Made by a program: the position numbers and the translations under genes | The notes under the pieces: model-generated | What the model saw: the letters and a program-made list of their open reading frames with translations, nothing else | Told to the model about the DNA's origin: nothing | The model's database searches: none | Part shown: positions 1 through 5,655 of the stretch, in pieces | Position numbering within the stretch: the first letter of the stretch is position 1 | Layout of the letters: the number at the start of each line of letters is the position of its first letter | NCBI GenBank assembly: GCA_026710565.1 | Contig: JAPOQV010000268.1 | Coordinates: 1-6,291 of the forward strand | Length of the DNA: 6,291 nt | Reading direction: 5' to 3' | Source: Spirochaetaceae bacterium | GTDB taxonomy: Bacteria; Spirochaetota; Spirochaetia; SZUA-6; Bin103

Positions 1-113
1 CCTCCCCCGCACCCCCACCCCTTTACCGCCGCCTATAAGAGAGTCCTTGACCCGCCCGTCTCCCCCGCGTAGAACACTCCTCAGCGAGGACAGAATCCTC
101 AGCGATTAACTGT
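1..113. other. 3' flank of the NTPase gene: C-rich tract and short repeats, no gene seen
   Basis: This stretch follows the NTPase stop codon on the minus strand and runs to the window edge. I see no coding region in it. The plus strand is C-rich, with C runs at 4-8, 12-16 and 18-21 and again at 51-66, so the minus strand is G-rich. A 10-base direct repeat, TCCTCAGCGA, occurs at 78-87 and 96-105. The first copy is also the left part of a 5-bp stem (TCCTC-AGC-GAGGA, 78-90). That stem is too weak, and lacks a clear T-run, to be called a terminator. A plus-strand match to a sigma-70 promoter (TTGACC at 47-52, 17 bases, TAGAAC at 70-75) would read antisense into the NTPase gene and may be chance. 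Confidence 0.4.
78..105. repeat. 10-base direct repeat TCCTCAGCGA, two copies
   Basis: Exact copies lie at 78-87 and 96-105, with starts 18 bases apart, just after the NTPase stop codon on the minus strand. The first copy forms a small hairpin with the adjacent GAGGA. Whether it marks an insertion boundary, a protein site or chance cannot be told from one window. Confidence 0.4.
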
Positions 114-3035
114 CTACCAAACCGGGGCAGGCCCATCCAACGCCTGCACGATGTCCTCAGGCGGCGCGGCCTGAACGTAGAGACCGTCCGGAGCCTCATG
201 AACCTGGTACGTGTCACGATCCAGGCTGCTTGCCCACGCACAAACTTGCGCTACTAGCGTGTGTTCAGAGAAGTCGTCCGCATCGGCCTCCGCGTCCATT
301 GGTTCGTCATCATGGCGCGTTCGCTTGACGTGACGGCGCGCGTTTGCAACAAGCTTTTCGCCGAGCGCGCGTAGCCCTGTGGCGCGCTCCTCGCTGGCTC
401 GCATCGCCATGAACATGGCTGCCTCGCGTAGCGACCACTTCCGGCGCTCTGGTGCCACGACTCCTTCGGAACCAGATGCGGATCCGGTGTTCTCATGCGC
501 GACTCGGGCGAACTCGTAATGCCAGATGAGCGGTTCAGTGAGGTAGGTGTCCAGCAGATGGTCCGCTTTCTCAAGATGCCGTACCAGGACTCCTACTACG
601 AGGCTTGGTATTGCGAGATTCTCACAGCCGTCGAGCAGGATCGGGACCACGGTCTCGATCGGAACTTCGCTCTCGATCAGTTGGTCGCACACTCGCTCCA
701 GTGCTTGCAGGGCGCTTATGCATGGGTACGGCCCAACTCCGGTGCCTCGGTACCATAGCCAAACGTGCTCATCGCCGATGTAGCGTTGCCGTGCACGGGC
801 GATCTCAAGTTCCGCCTGATGCTGGCCAATGGCGTCGTATTCGAGTGGTTGACCAGATCGACCAAGACGGGCCAGTTTGCGGGCACGAACTCGCGCGGCA
901 TGGTTGAGCAGCCGGTTCAGCACTGCGACGCCGCCGCGAAAGTCAGCCTGAAAAAGTGGCATGAACGGACCGCGGTACCATGAGGCGAATGGGATCCAGA
1001 TACTCCGACCATGGTGACGGCGGATCCCATCGTCGTGGAACCTGGAAACATTGACGTCGTCATCGAGGTAGTACGCCTGGGTGAGTTGGGCCAGAAGCCG
1101 GTGGCTGTAGCTGGCGAGCGCCCGGCCGGTAAGAGGTTCCTCCAGGGTTGGAGCGAGCCAAGACGGTGCTTCGCGTGCGACTCGGCGAAGGATCGCCTCG
1201 CCGCTGTCGTCAAGATCTGGGCCGAGCAGTGATAGCAATTCAAGAACGACTCTGTCCTTGATCTCGCGGGGAACATCGGATCGCTGTTGGCGCCGTCGGC
1301 CTTCATAACCGTATTCCGCGAAGAGTCCGCTCTGGTTTTCCGCTAATCGAACTTCCCTTTCGACTTCCTCTGGAGTGCGTGCCGCACGTCTAGTAGCTTC
1401 GGATTTCTGCTCCTTAACGAGGCGGCGATCTCCTGCTGCGCACACCTCTACGAGACGATTACGAAGCCGGATTCGTAGTGGATGGCCTTCGCAAGTGTTG
1501 GCAATGACATGCGCGTACAGCCACTCTCTCAGCAGGGTCTCGGCGTGCTTGCCGAATCGCCGCCACGGGGCGTGGTCGTCGAGCAGGAGTGTGACCATCG
1601 GCTCGATGGCGATGACATGGACGATCCCGTTGTCGCCGCGGTGCCGCTGATCGATCAGGCGGGCAAACCGTCGCAGCCCGGCGGAGTCATCCGAGACCAG
1701 GCCGGGCCATGCGTCCTGAAGCACGGGACCGGGATCCGCGAGTGCCAGCAGGGCTTCAGCGGGCACGTCTCCCCAACGAGCACCATGGCCTGCATCGACG
1801 AGCGCGTCGAATGATGCCTGCAACGCAGCGAACCTGCCCTGCAACGGAGTACCAGCGGCGTCGGGCTCGGCCAACAACGCCTGACAGGCGAGTTGTGCGG
1901 CCGAGAGGGACCAGCGGGGAGCTCCCGCTTGCATAATTCTCGAAGCTGGATTTCTATCCGACAGCAGAAGGCCGGCGACCGCGTAGCGTCGAACTTCGTC
2001 GTGAGTAAACTCGGGACCGATCGTGAACCGAGCATCATCCGAGGTCCTCAGCAAGCCGTCTCGGCGCAATCCGGCGAGGGCGCTGGGGTCGAACCCGCGA
2101 ATGGTCTCAAGCTTTCCCGCGTCGCTGAGCGCGAGGGCAGCCATTTTGAGGAGCGCCGACTCCCTTGCATCCGGAGCGCCCCTGTCAAACATCTCTCTTC
2201 GACGGACGAGCCGTGACCAAACTGCATGCATCGCATCCGCATCGGTCAGCGGAACGTCACGGGCACCGGCGCGGACGAGCAAATCGACGACGACCAGCCG
2301 GCGTAGGAGTTCGCGCGACCTCGGGTTGGCATTCTGGACACTCAACTCCGCGAACGTCTTGACAATTGCGTCTATGTCAGCGTCGCTCAACGGCTTCACG
2401 GCAAACTCGGCAACGTGGGGGCCGAAGAGCTCGGCGAGCGTGTCTCGCACCACCTGCAGGTTGTCGACTGAGGTGATGGCGACTACCTTCACGTCGTTCT
2501 CTTGAGCGGCGTCGACCACGTAGCGGAACGCGTCTTCCCTGCCTTCGGTCACGGCGTCCGCAGCATCCACGATGAGCATACGTTGTGGCGCGCTCAGCTC
2601 ACCGAGAAGCGTCGAAAGCGGGCGACCTAGCGTATCTTGGAACTGAACCGTTAGCTTTGGGATATGCCGCAGGTTGATGCATAACGCCTGTACGCCGTCG
2701 GGGGCGGTCTCCGCAGCAGCAGTGAGACCGCGCACGGCAAGTGCGCTCTTGCCGACGCCTGACTCTCCGCTCACGACTACCGCCGCAGCGTTCGCCACCT
2801 CGGAAAACAGTTCGTCGGACTCAGTATTGCGATCGAGGCGCATGCGGCGAGCGCCGTCGCTCGAGGTGATCTCGTCGCGTACGGACGAGAGGGCTCTGGT
2901 ATGAAGATGGTCGAGCGCTTGCCAGCCCCGCTGCTGACGGCGGGTCGTCGGGTCGAGCATCGCGTGCGCATCGCGCCTCAGCAGCGTCAGATCCACGCGC
3001 GCAGACTTCGGCGAATACTCGCTGGCGAGCGTCAT
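114..3035 (-). CDS. STAND-type P-loop NTPase, core and C-terminal part of a frameshifted gene
   Basis: This 973-residue reading frame holds the NTPase core. Seen directly: Walker A GESGVGKS at residues 90-97 (bases 2745-2768), a Walker B-like LIVD ending at D157, and a sensor-like strand VVAITS at 184-189. At about 313-358 there is a winged-helix-like segment followed by FTHDEVRRYA, typical of the region after the NTPase core in STAND proteins. The remaining 600 or so residues look mostly helical, have no repeat family I can name, and carry an acidic patch near the C-terminus (DAEADADD). STAND NTPases oligomerise on sensing a ligand through the C-terminus and activate an N-terminal effector. 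Several anti-phage systems use this design; a defence role here is inference. The first ATG at 3035 has no ribosome binding site, and the frame stays open up to 3083. It therefore looks like the continuation of the 3825 frame after a one-base shift, not a separate gene. GC content looks lower than in the enzyme genes to the right. Confidence 0.85.
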   Translation of the reverse strand: MTLASEYSPKSARVDLTLLRRDAHAMLDPTTRRQQRGWQALDHLHTRALSSVRDEITSSDGARRMRLDRNTESDELFSEVANAAAVVVSGESGVGKSALAVRGLTAAAETAPDGVQALCINLRHIPKLTVQFQDTLGRPLSTLLGELSAPQRMLIVDAADAVTEGREDAFRYVVDAAQENDVKVVAITSVDNLQVVRDTLAELFGPHVAEFAVKPLSDADIDAIVKTFAELSVQNANPRSRELLRRLVVVDLLVRAGARDVPLTDADAMHAVWSRLVRRREMFDRGAPDARESALLKMAALALSDAGKLETIRGFDPSALAGLRRDGLLRTSDDARFTIGPEFTHDEVRRYAVAGLLLSDRNPASRIMQAGAPRWSLSAAQLACQALLAEPDAAGTPLQGRFAALQASFDALVDAGHGARWGDVPAEALLALADPGPVLQDAWPGLVSDDSAGLRRFARLIDQRHRGDNGIVHVIAIEPMVTLLLDDHAPWRRFGKHAETLLREWLYAHVIANTCEGHPLRIRLRNRLVEVCAAGDRRLVKEQKSEATRRAARTPEEVEREVRLAENQSGLFAEYGYEGRRRQQRSDVPREIKDRVVLELLSLLGPDLDDSGEAILRRVAREAPSWLAPTLEEPLTGRALASYSHRLLAQLTQAYYLDDDVNVSRFHDDGIRRHHGRSIWIPFASWYRGPFMPLFQADFRGGVAVLNRLLNHAARVRARKLARLGRSGQPLEYDAIGQHQAELEIARARQRYIGDEHVWLWYRGTGVGPYPCISALQALERVCDQLIESEVPIETVVPILLDGCENLAIPSLVVGVLVRHLEKADHLLDTYLTEPLIWHYEFARVAHENTGSASGSEGVVAPERRKWSLREAAMFMAMRASEERATGLRALGEKLVANARRHVKRTRHDDEPMDAEADADDFSEHTLVAQVCAWASSLDRDTYQVHEAPDGLYVQAAPPEDIVQALDGPAPVW

Positions 3036-3825
3036 GAGCCGATCGCGAAGGGAGCGCCGCTGCCGTCGGATCAGAACCCCGCGCTACCGGGATGAGACTG
3101 TTCGCCAGGACCGTCCAGTCCGTCTCGTCGGGGGACTCGAGTCGCGGCATTGAGACGGTGAGCCGTGCGAGAAGCTCCCATGTGCGCTGCTGTACGAGCA
3201 CGGTCTCGGCCGCGGCTACACCCAGATCTTGCAGCGCCCGCCCCACGAGTTTCTCAAGCTGATCGAGTCTACCTCGAACCTTAGCGTCGAACTTGCCGGG
3301 CGTACGGACGAGATTGGCGAAGCCTGATGGGTCCATCTGGACCGAAGCCAAGTCGGCGAGCTTCGCTATCTGCTGGGCGTGTGGCTGCGGTCCCGAGACA
3401 ATGAGGCCCAACCGGTGTTCCGGCTCCTCCTTTGGGGCATCGATCACGGCACGGACGAACTGTCGGATGAGCTTCCGCGTCGACTCGTCGCTCAGAACGA
3501 GTTTCGGTGAGCGCCTGACCGCGAGTGCGAGCACTAGCGATGGCAGGGATTCGTCCGCACACGCCGCGTTCACGAGGAGATCGTCGACTGGATGATCCGG
3601 AGATCGCTGAAACTCGACGCTCACGACAGCGCGACCGTCTCCCAGTTCGCTGGCGCCATCACCCGCAAGCAGATGGGCGAGATACTGGGCAGCCACCTTC
3701 CTCTCGAATGTGACACCGCCGCCACCTGTGGCGTAGGGGCTCGTCCCCACGGGCGACGCCACCGCGGCGCCGCCGCCCCCGAATGCCTCGGAACCGGTCG
3801 TGCTCTCTGGGCTGGGGTCGCTCAT
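2821..3825 (-). CDS. N-terminal effector-like and linker part of the same STAND NTPase, ending in a frameshifted tail
   Basis: The ATG at 3825 has a good ribosome binding site: AGGTG ends five bases upstream. Residues 1-37 are Gly/Ser/Pro-rich and probably flexible. Residues about 38-145 form a compact alpha/beta domain with TFE (39-41), VEFQRS (70-75), PVDDLLV (79-85) and LALAVRRSPK (99-108). The spacing of E41, D81/D82 and the strand ending in RR104-105 resembles the PD-(D/E)xK nuclease fold found at the N-terminus of some defence STAND and Cap4-like proteins. The usual lysine is replaced by arginine, so activity is uncertain. Residues 150-250 are a helical linker. From about residue 250 the frame becomes Arg/Pro/Ala-rich and low in complexity (tail 2821 to about 3080), as expected for out-of-frame reading of the NTPase gene below it. 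The authentic protein most likely continues in the other frame, giving about 1236 residues in total. Confidence 0.75.
   Translation of the reverse strand: MSDPSPESTTGSEAFGGGGAAVASPVGTSPYATGGGGVTFERKVAAQYLAHLLAGDGASELGDGRAVVSVEFQRSPDHPVDDLLVNAACADESLPSLVLALAVRRSPKLVLSDESTRKLIRQFVRAVIDAPKEEPEHRLGLIVSGPQPHAQQIAKLADLASVQMDPSGFANLVRTPGKFDAKVRGRLDQLEKLVGRALQDLGVAAAETVLVQQRTWELLARLTVSMPRLESPDETDWTVLANSLIPVARGSDPTAAALPSRSAHDARQRVFAEVCARGSDAAEARCARDARPDDPPSAAGLASARPSSYQSPLVRTRRDHLERRRSPHAPRSQY
3036..3083 (-). other. Frameshift interval joining the two NTPase frames
   Basis: The N-terminal frame and the NTPase frame differ by one base (+1 in reading direction). The NTPase frame opens just after a TAG at 3084-3086, and the first in-frame ATG is at 3035, so the switch lies between them. 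Two short homopolymers are natural slip points: CCCC at 3077-3080 and GGG at 3050-3052. Removing one base from the first reads LIPVARVLIRRQRRSLRDRL. Removing one from the second reads RGSDPTAAALLRDRLMTLAS. Both give a smooth fusion into the linker helix. Alternatives are a true inactivating mutation, a sequencing or assembly error, or programmed +1 frameshifting. Confidence 0.75.
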
Positions 3826-3829
3826 CTCG

Positions 3830-3847
3830 ACACCTATCTATCGGTGT
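3830..3847. promoter_or_regulatory. Inverted repeat overlapping the ribosome binding site of the NTPase gene
   Basis: ACACC (3830-3834) and GGTGT (3843-3847) are perfect 5-bp arms around an 8-base loop. On the minus strand the downstream arm contains most of the AGGTG ribosome binding site of the gene starting at 3825. The element could be a small operator or a weak hairpin masking the site. At five base pairs it may also be chance. Confidence 0.3.
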
Positions 3848-3918
3848 AGAACAGCCTCCAAGGCAACAGCGGATTGCCGGGCTGGGAACGAGGGCGGCGC
3901 AGTTCCAGGTCGTCGAGG

Positions 3919-4020
3919 TGTCGCGCCGGACGATCTCCTAAACGTCCTGGTAGCCGACACAGCGTGTGGTCGCAGAAGATGCGGCGGTCGCGCACCTCGT
4001 AGCGGTTGTGGCAGTCTTCC
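3919..4020 (-). pseudogene. Remnant of a second PhyH-family dioxygenase gene
   Basis: Two pieces match the intact PhyH gene at 4771-5577 in the same orientation. Bases 3919-3958 match 4785-4824 at 35 of 40 positions and encode the C-terminal tail: GYQDV, then a stop in place of lysine, then EIVRRD. Bases 3964-4005 match 5177-5218 at 41 of 42 positions and encode RYEVRDRRIFCDHT, against RYEVRDGRIFCDHT in the intact protein. In the intact gene the pieces are 352 bases apart; here only 5 bases separate them and they are in different frames. An internal, out-of-frame deletion of about 347 bases plus a nonsense mutation explains this. Upstream of the motif, LEDCHN differs from the intact protein, so the source was probably a related paralogue and not an exact copy. 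The 5' end of the remnant is not visible and may have been lost where the hydrolase gene begins. Confidence 0.7.
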
Positions 4021-4025
4021 AGGCG

Positions 4026-4769
4026 ATGATCGAGATCGCGAGACAAGAGATTGCGGAGATTCCCTGCATCGTGCTGCGCGACACGCACCTACGCGCGGCT
4101 CCCGTGGTGGTGCACTATCATGGCTGGACCGGCAGCAAGGGGACGGTCGAGAGTCCGGACCAGTCCCTGGTTCAACTGGCGTCGGCCGGCTTCCTGGTCG
4201 TGGCCCCCGACTGCTACGAGCACGGTGAGCGCAGGACCGATGCCTGGTTTCGTGCCCAGTTCAACGGCTGGGCGTTCGTCTGCCAGGCCATGGACCGGAC
4301 CCGTCAGGAGGCGACGGGGTTGCTGGAGGCGGTCATCGCCATGCCCTGCAGCTCTTCCCGGCAGCCGCAGGTAACCGGAACCTCGATGGGCGGGCTGATC
4401 GCGCAGATGGTGTTCGCCGAGAACGAGGCCTACGTCTCGATGGTGTCGGTAGTGGGACGTTCCAGCTTCTTCCAGGCCGACGAGTGGTGCCGGCAGGCGC
4501 AACGGGGCACCTGGTGCGACGACTGGTGCGCGGAGTATGCGACTCAGTCGCACCCGGACCGGTTCACCGACCGGCCGCTCCTGTTCATCGACGGCGGTCT
4601 CGACACCGACTGCCCGGCGGCCACCAACGCGGAGACGGTGCGGCTCATCAACGCCGGTGGCGGACAGGCCGAGCACTTCGTGGACCCGGAGGTCGGGCAC
4701 GCCTTTTCGCCGATCATGCGTCGGACGTTCGTCGACTGGGTGACCGGCCACGCCGAGGCAGCAGGTTAA
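4026..4769 (+). CDS. Alpha/beta hydrolase (esterase/dienelactone hydrolase-like)
   Basis: Predicted soluble serine hydrolase of 247 residues, with no signal peptide or membrane segment seen. The fold's landmarks are present in order: HYHGWTGSK at 30-38 (oxyanion-hole HG), PDCYEHGER at 61-69, the nucleophile elbow GTSMGG at 118-123 with S120, an acid loop FIDGGLDTDCP at 187-197 with D193 the likely acid, and VGHAF at 223-227 with H225. The order resembles small bacterial esterases related to dienelactone hydrolases and the prolyl oligopeptidase superfamily; the substrate is unknown. The cysteine-rich insert around 154-168 (EWC, WCDDWC) lies in the cap region. I chose ATG 4026 over ATG 3966 because the 20 extra residues are the antisense of the PhyH remnant. 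Its ribosome binding site is weak (AGG only two bases away). The gene converges on the PhyH gene, one base from its stop codon. Confidence 0.85.
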   Translation: MIEIARQEIAEIPCIVLRDTHLRAAPVVVHYHGWTGSKGTVESPDQSLVQLASAGFLVVAPDCYEHGERRTDAWFRAQFNGWAFVCQAMDRTRQEATGLLEAVIAMPCSSSRQPQVTGTSMGGLIAQMVFAENEAYVSMVSVVGRSSFFQADEWCRQAQRGTWCDDWCAEYATQSHPDRFTDRPLLFIDGGLDTDCPAATNAETVRLINAGGGQAEHFVDPEVGHAFSPIMRRTFVDWVTGHAEAAG

Positions 4770-4770
4770 G

Positions 4771-5577
4771 TCAGCTCGCCGCCATGTCGCGGCGGACGAT
4801 CTCCTTCACGTCCTGGTAACCGGCGTGCCGGGTGAGCTCCAGCGTGTCCGGGGCGAGGCGCCGCTGGATGGCTTCCGGCAGGTCGCGGTTGCGCTGGTAC
4901 TGCGGCACGTAGCGCAGGACCAGGATCATGCGCACGCGCTCGCGGCCGCGCGGGGTCCACGGCAGCACGCCGTGGGTGACCAGCTCGTTCATCACCACCA
5001 TGTCGCCGGCCCGAGGCGTGATGTTCACGACGCCCTCCGGGAGCGCGTCGAGGGTCTCGATGGTGCCGCTGTCGAACAGCTCCGGCGGCCGCTCGAACAT
5101 CGACTTGGGGGAGCCGGGCACCACCAGCAGGCCGCCGTCGCCCGGATGGACGTCGCTGAGGTAGGGGAACACCACGGTGTGGTCGCAGAAGATGCGGCCG
5201 TCGCGCACCTCGTAGCGGATCGCGTCCCAGCCGAAGTCGTCGCGGGCGCAGTGCAACCGCATGGCCTCTGACGCGCCTTTCGAGGCGTCGTCGACCTGCA
5301 GCGTCCCGCTGGCCAGCCTCGGGCGCCCGCGCGTCAGCTCGGTGACGACGGGCCAGGTCGACGGATGCAGGGCCAGGTGCTCCAGCGCGCGGTCGAACGC
5401 GAAGCCGTTCAGGTAACGCTTGCCGTCGACGCCGAATCCCTCCGGCAGTTCCGCTGGCGGGGTGGCGACGTAGCGCTCGGCCGCCGCCCGCGCCGCAACC
5501 AACTCCTCGGCGGAGAGCGCGTTTCTCACGTGCAGGTAGCCGTGCAAGTCGAACAGGTAACGCTGCTCGGCCGTCAT
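4771..5577 (-). CDS. Phytanoyl-CoA dioxygenase (PhyH) family protein
   Basis: Predicted cytoplasmic Fe(II)/2-oxoglutarate-dependent oxygenase, 268 residues from ATG 5577. Family signatures: an N-terminal FDLHGYLHVRNALSAEE helix-strand (9-25), LSDVHPGDGGLLVVPGSPKS (140-159, the family's GDGG...PGSHK block with P for H), PRAGDMVVMNELVTHG (188-203) with H202 as the distal metal ligand, and RVRMILVLRYVP (214-225), where an Arg would bind 2-oxoglutarate. H109 in RLHC is a candidate for the first ligand, but the usual HxD pair is not apparent. These features fit a bacterial PhyH subfamily of unknown substrates, so hydroxylation of phytanoyl-CoA should not be assumed. A GTG at 5625 would add 16 Arg/Gly-rich residues and crosses the strong hairpin, so I prefer 5577, although no good ribosome binding site is visible. 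The gene lies downstream of the CoxM-like gene with a 78-base gap. Confidence 0.85.
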   Translation of the reverse strand: MTAEQRYLFDLHGYLHVRNALSAEELVAARAAAERYVATPPAELPEGFGVDGKRYLNGFAFDRALEHLALHPSTWPVVTELTRGRPRLASGTLQVDDASKGASEAMRLHCARDDFGWDAIRYEVRDGRIFCDHTVVFPYLSDVHPGDGGLLVVPGSPKSMFERPPELFDSGTIETLDALPEGVVNITPRAGDMVVMNELVTHGVLPWTPRGRERVRMILVLRYVPQYQRNRDLPEAIQRRLAPDTLELTRHAGYQDVKEIVRRDMAAS

Positions 5578-5609
5578 CACGTGGATCAGTCCACTCCGGC
5601 ATCCGCCGG

Positions 5610-5647
5610 CACGTCGCGGCGGCACCGTGCGGCGCCGCCGCGACGTG
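5610..5647. terminator. Perfect 14-bp inverted repeat between the FAD-subunit and PhyH genes (terminator-like hairpin)
   Basis: Arms at 5610-5623 (CACGTCGCGGCGGC) and 5634-5647 are exact reverse complements around a 10-base loop. The repeat starts 8 bases after the stop codon of the FAD-subunit gene on the minus strand. The GC-rich stem would be very stable in RNA. No T-run follows on either strand, so it is not a textbook intrinsic terminator. It may instead be a 3'-end stabiliser or attenuator that lowers read-through into the PhyH gene. Confidence 0.55.
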
Positions 5648-5655
5648 TAGAGGCT

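Noticed and set aside
495..758. 87-residue plus-strand ORF with protein-like composition
   Set aside because: It lies wholly antisense to the long NTPase frame, has no ribosome binding site that stands out and shows no motif. The minus-strand frame explains the region.
3966..4025. 20-residue N-terminal extension of the hydrolase from ATG 3966
   Set aside because: The extension VAEDAAVAHLV is the antisense reading of the PhyH remnant, and the same string appears antisense to the intact PhyH gene. The hydrolase fold is complete from ATG 4026.
3834..4088. 84-residue minus-strand ORF as a real small gene
   Set aside because: Only its RYEVRD-RIFCDHT stretch is protein-like, and that is the PhyH remnant. 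The rest is out of frame with the tail or antisense to the hydrolase.
4089..4751. 220-residue minus-strand ORF opposite the hydrolase
   Set aside because: The hydrolase frame has the full catalytic triad and elbow motif in order. The opposite frame has no motif and is typical of GC-rich antisense.
5578..5625. GTG 5625 as the PhyH start
   Set aside because: The added 16 residues are not family-like and begin inside the 14-bp inverted repeat. Family similarity begins right after ATG 5577.
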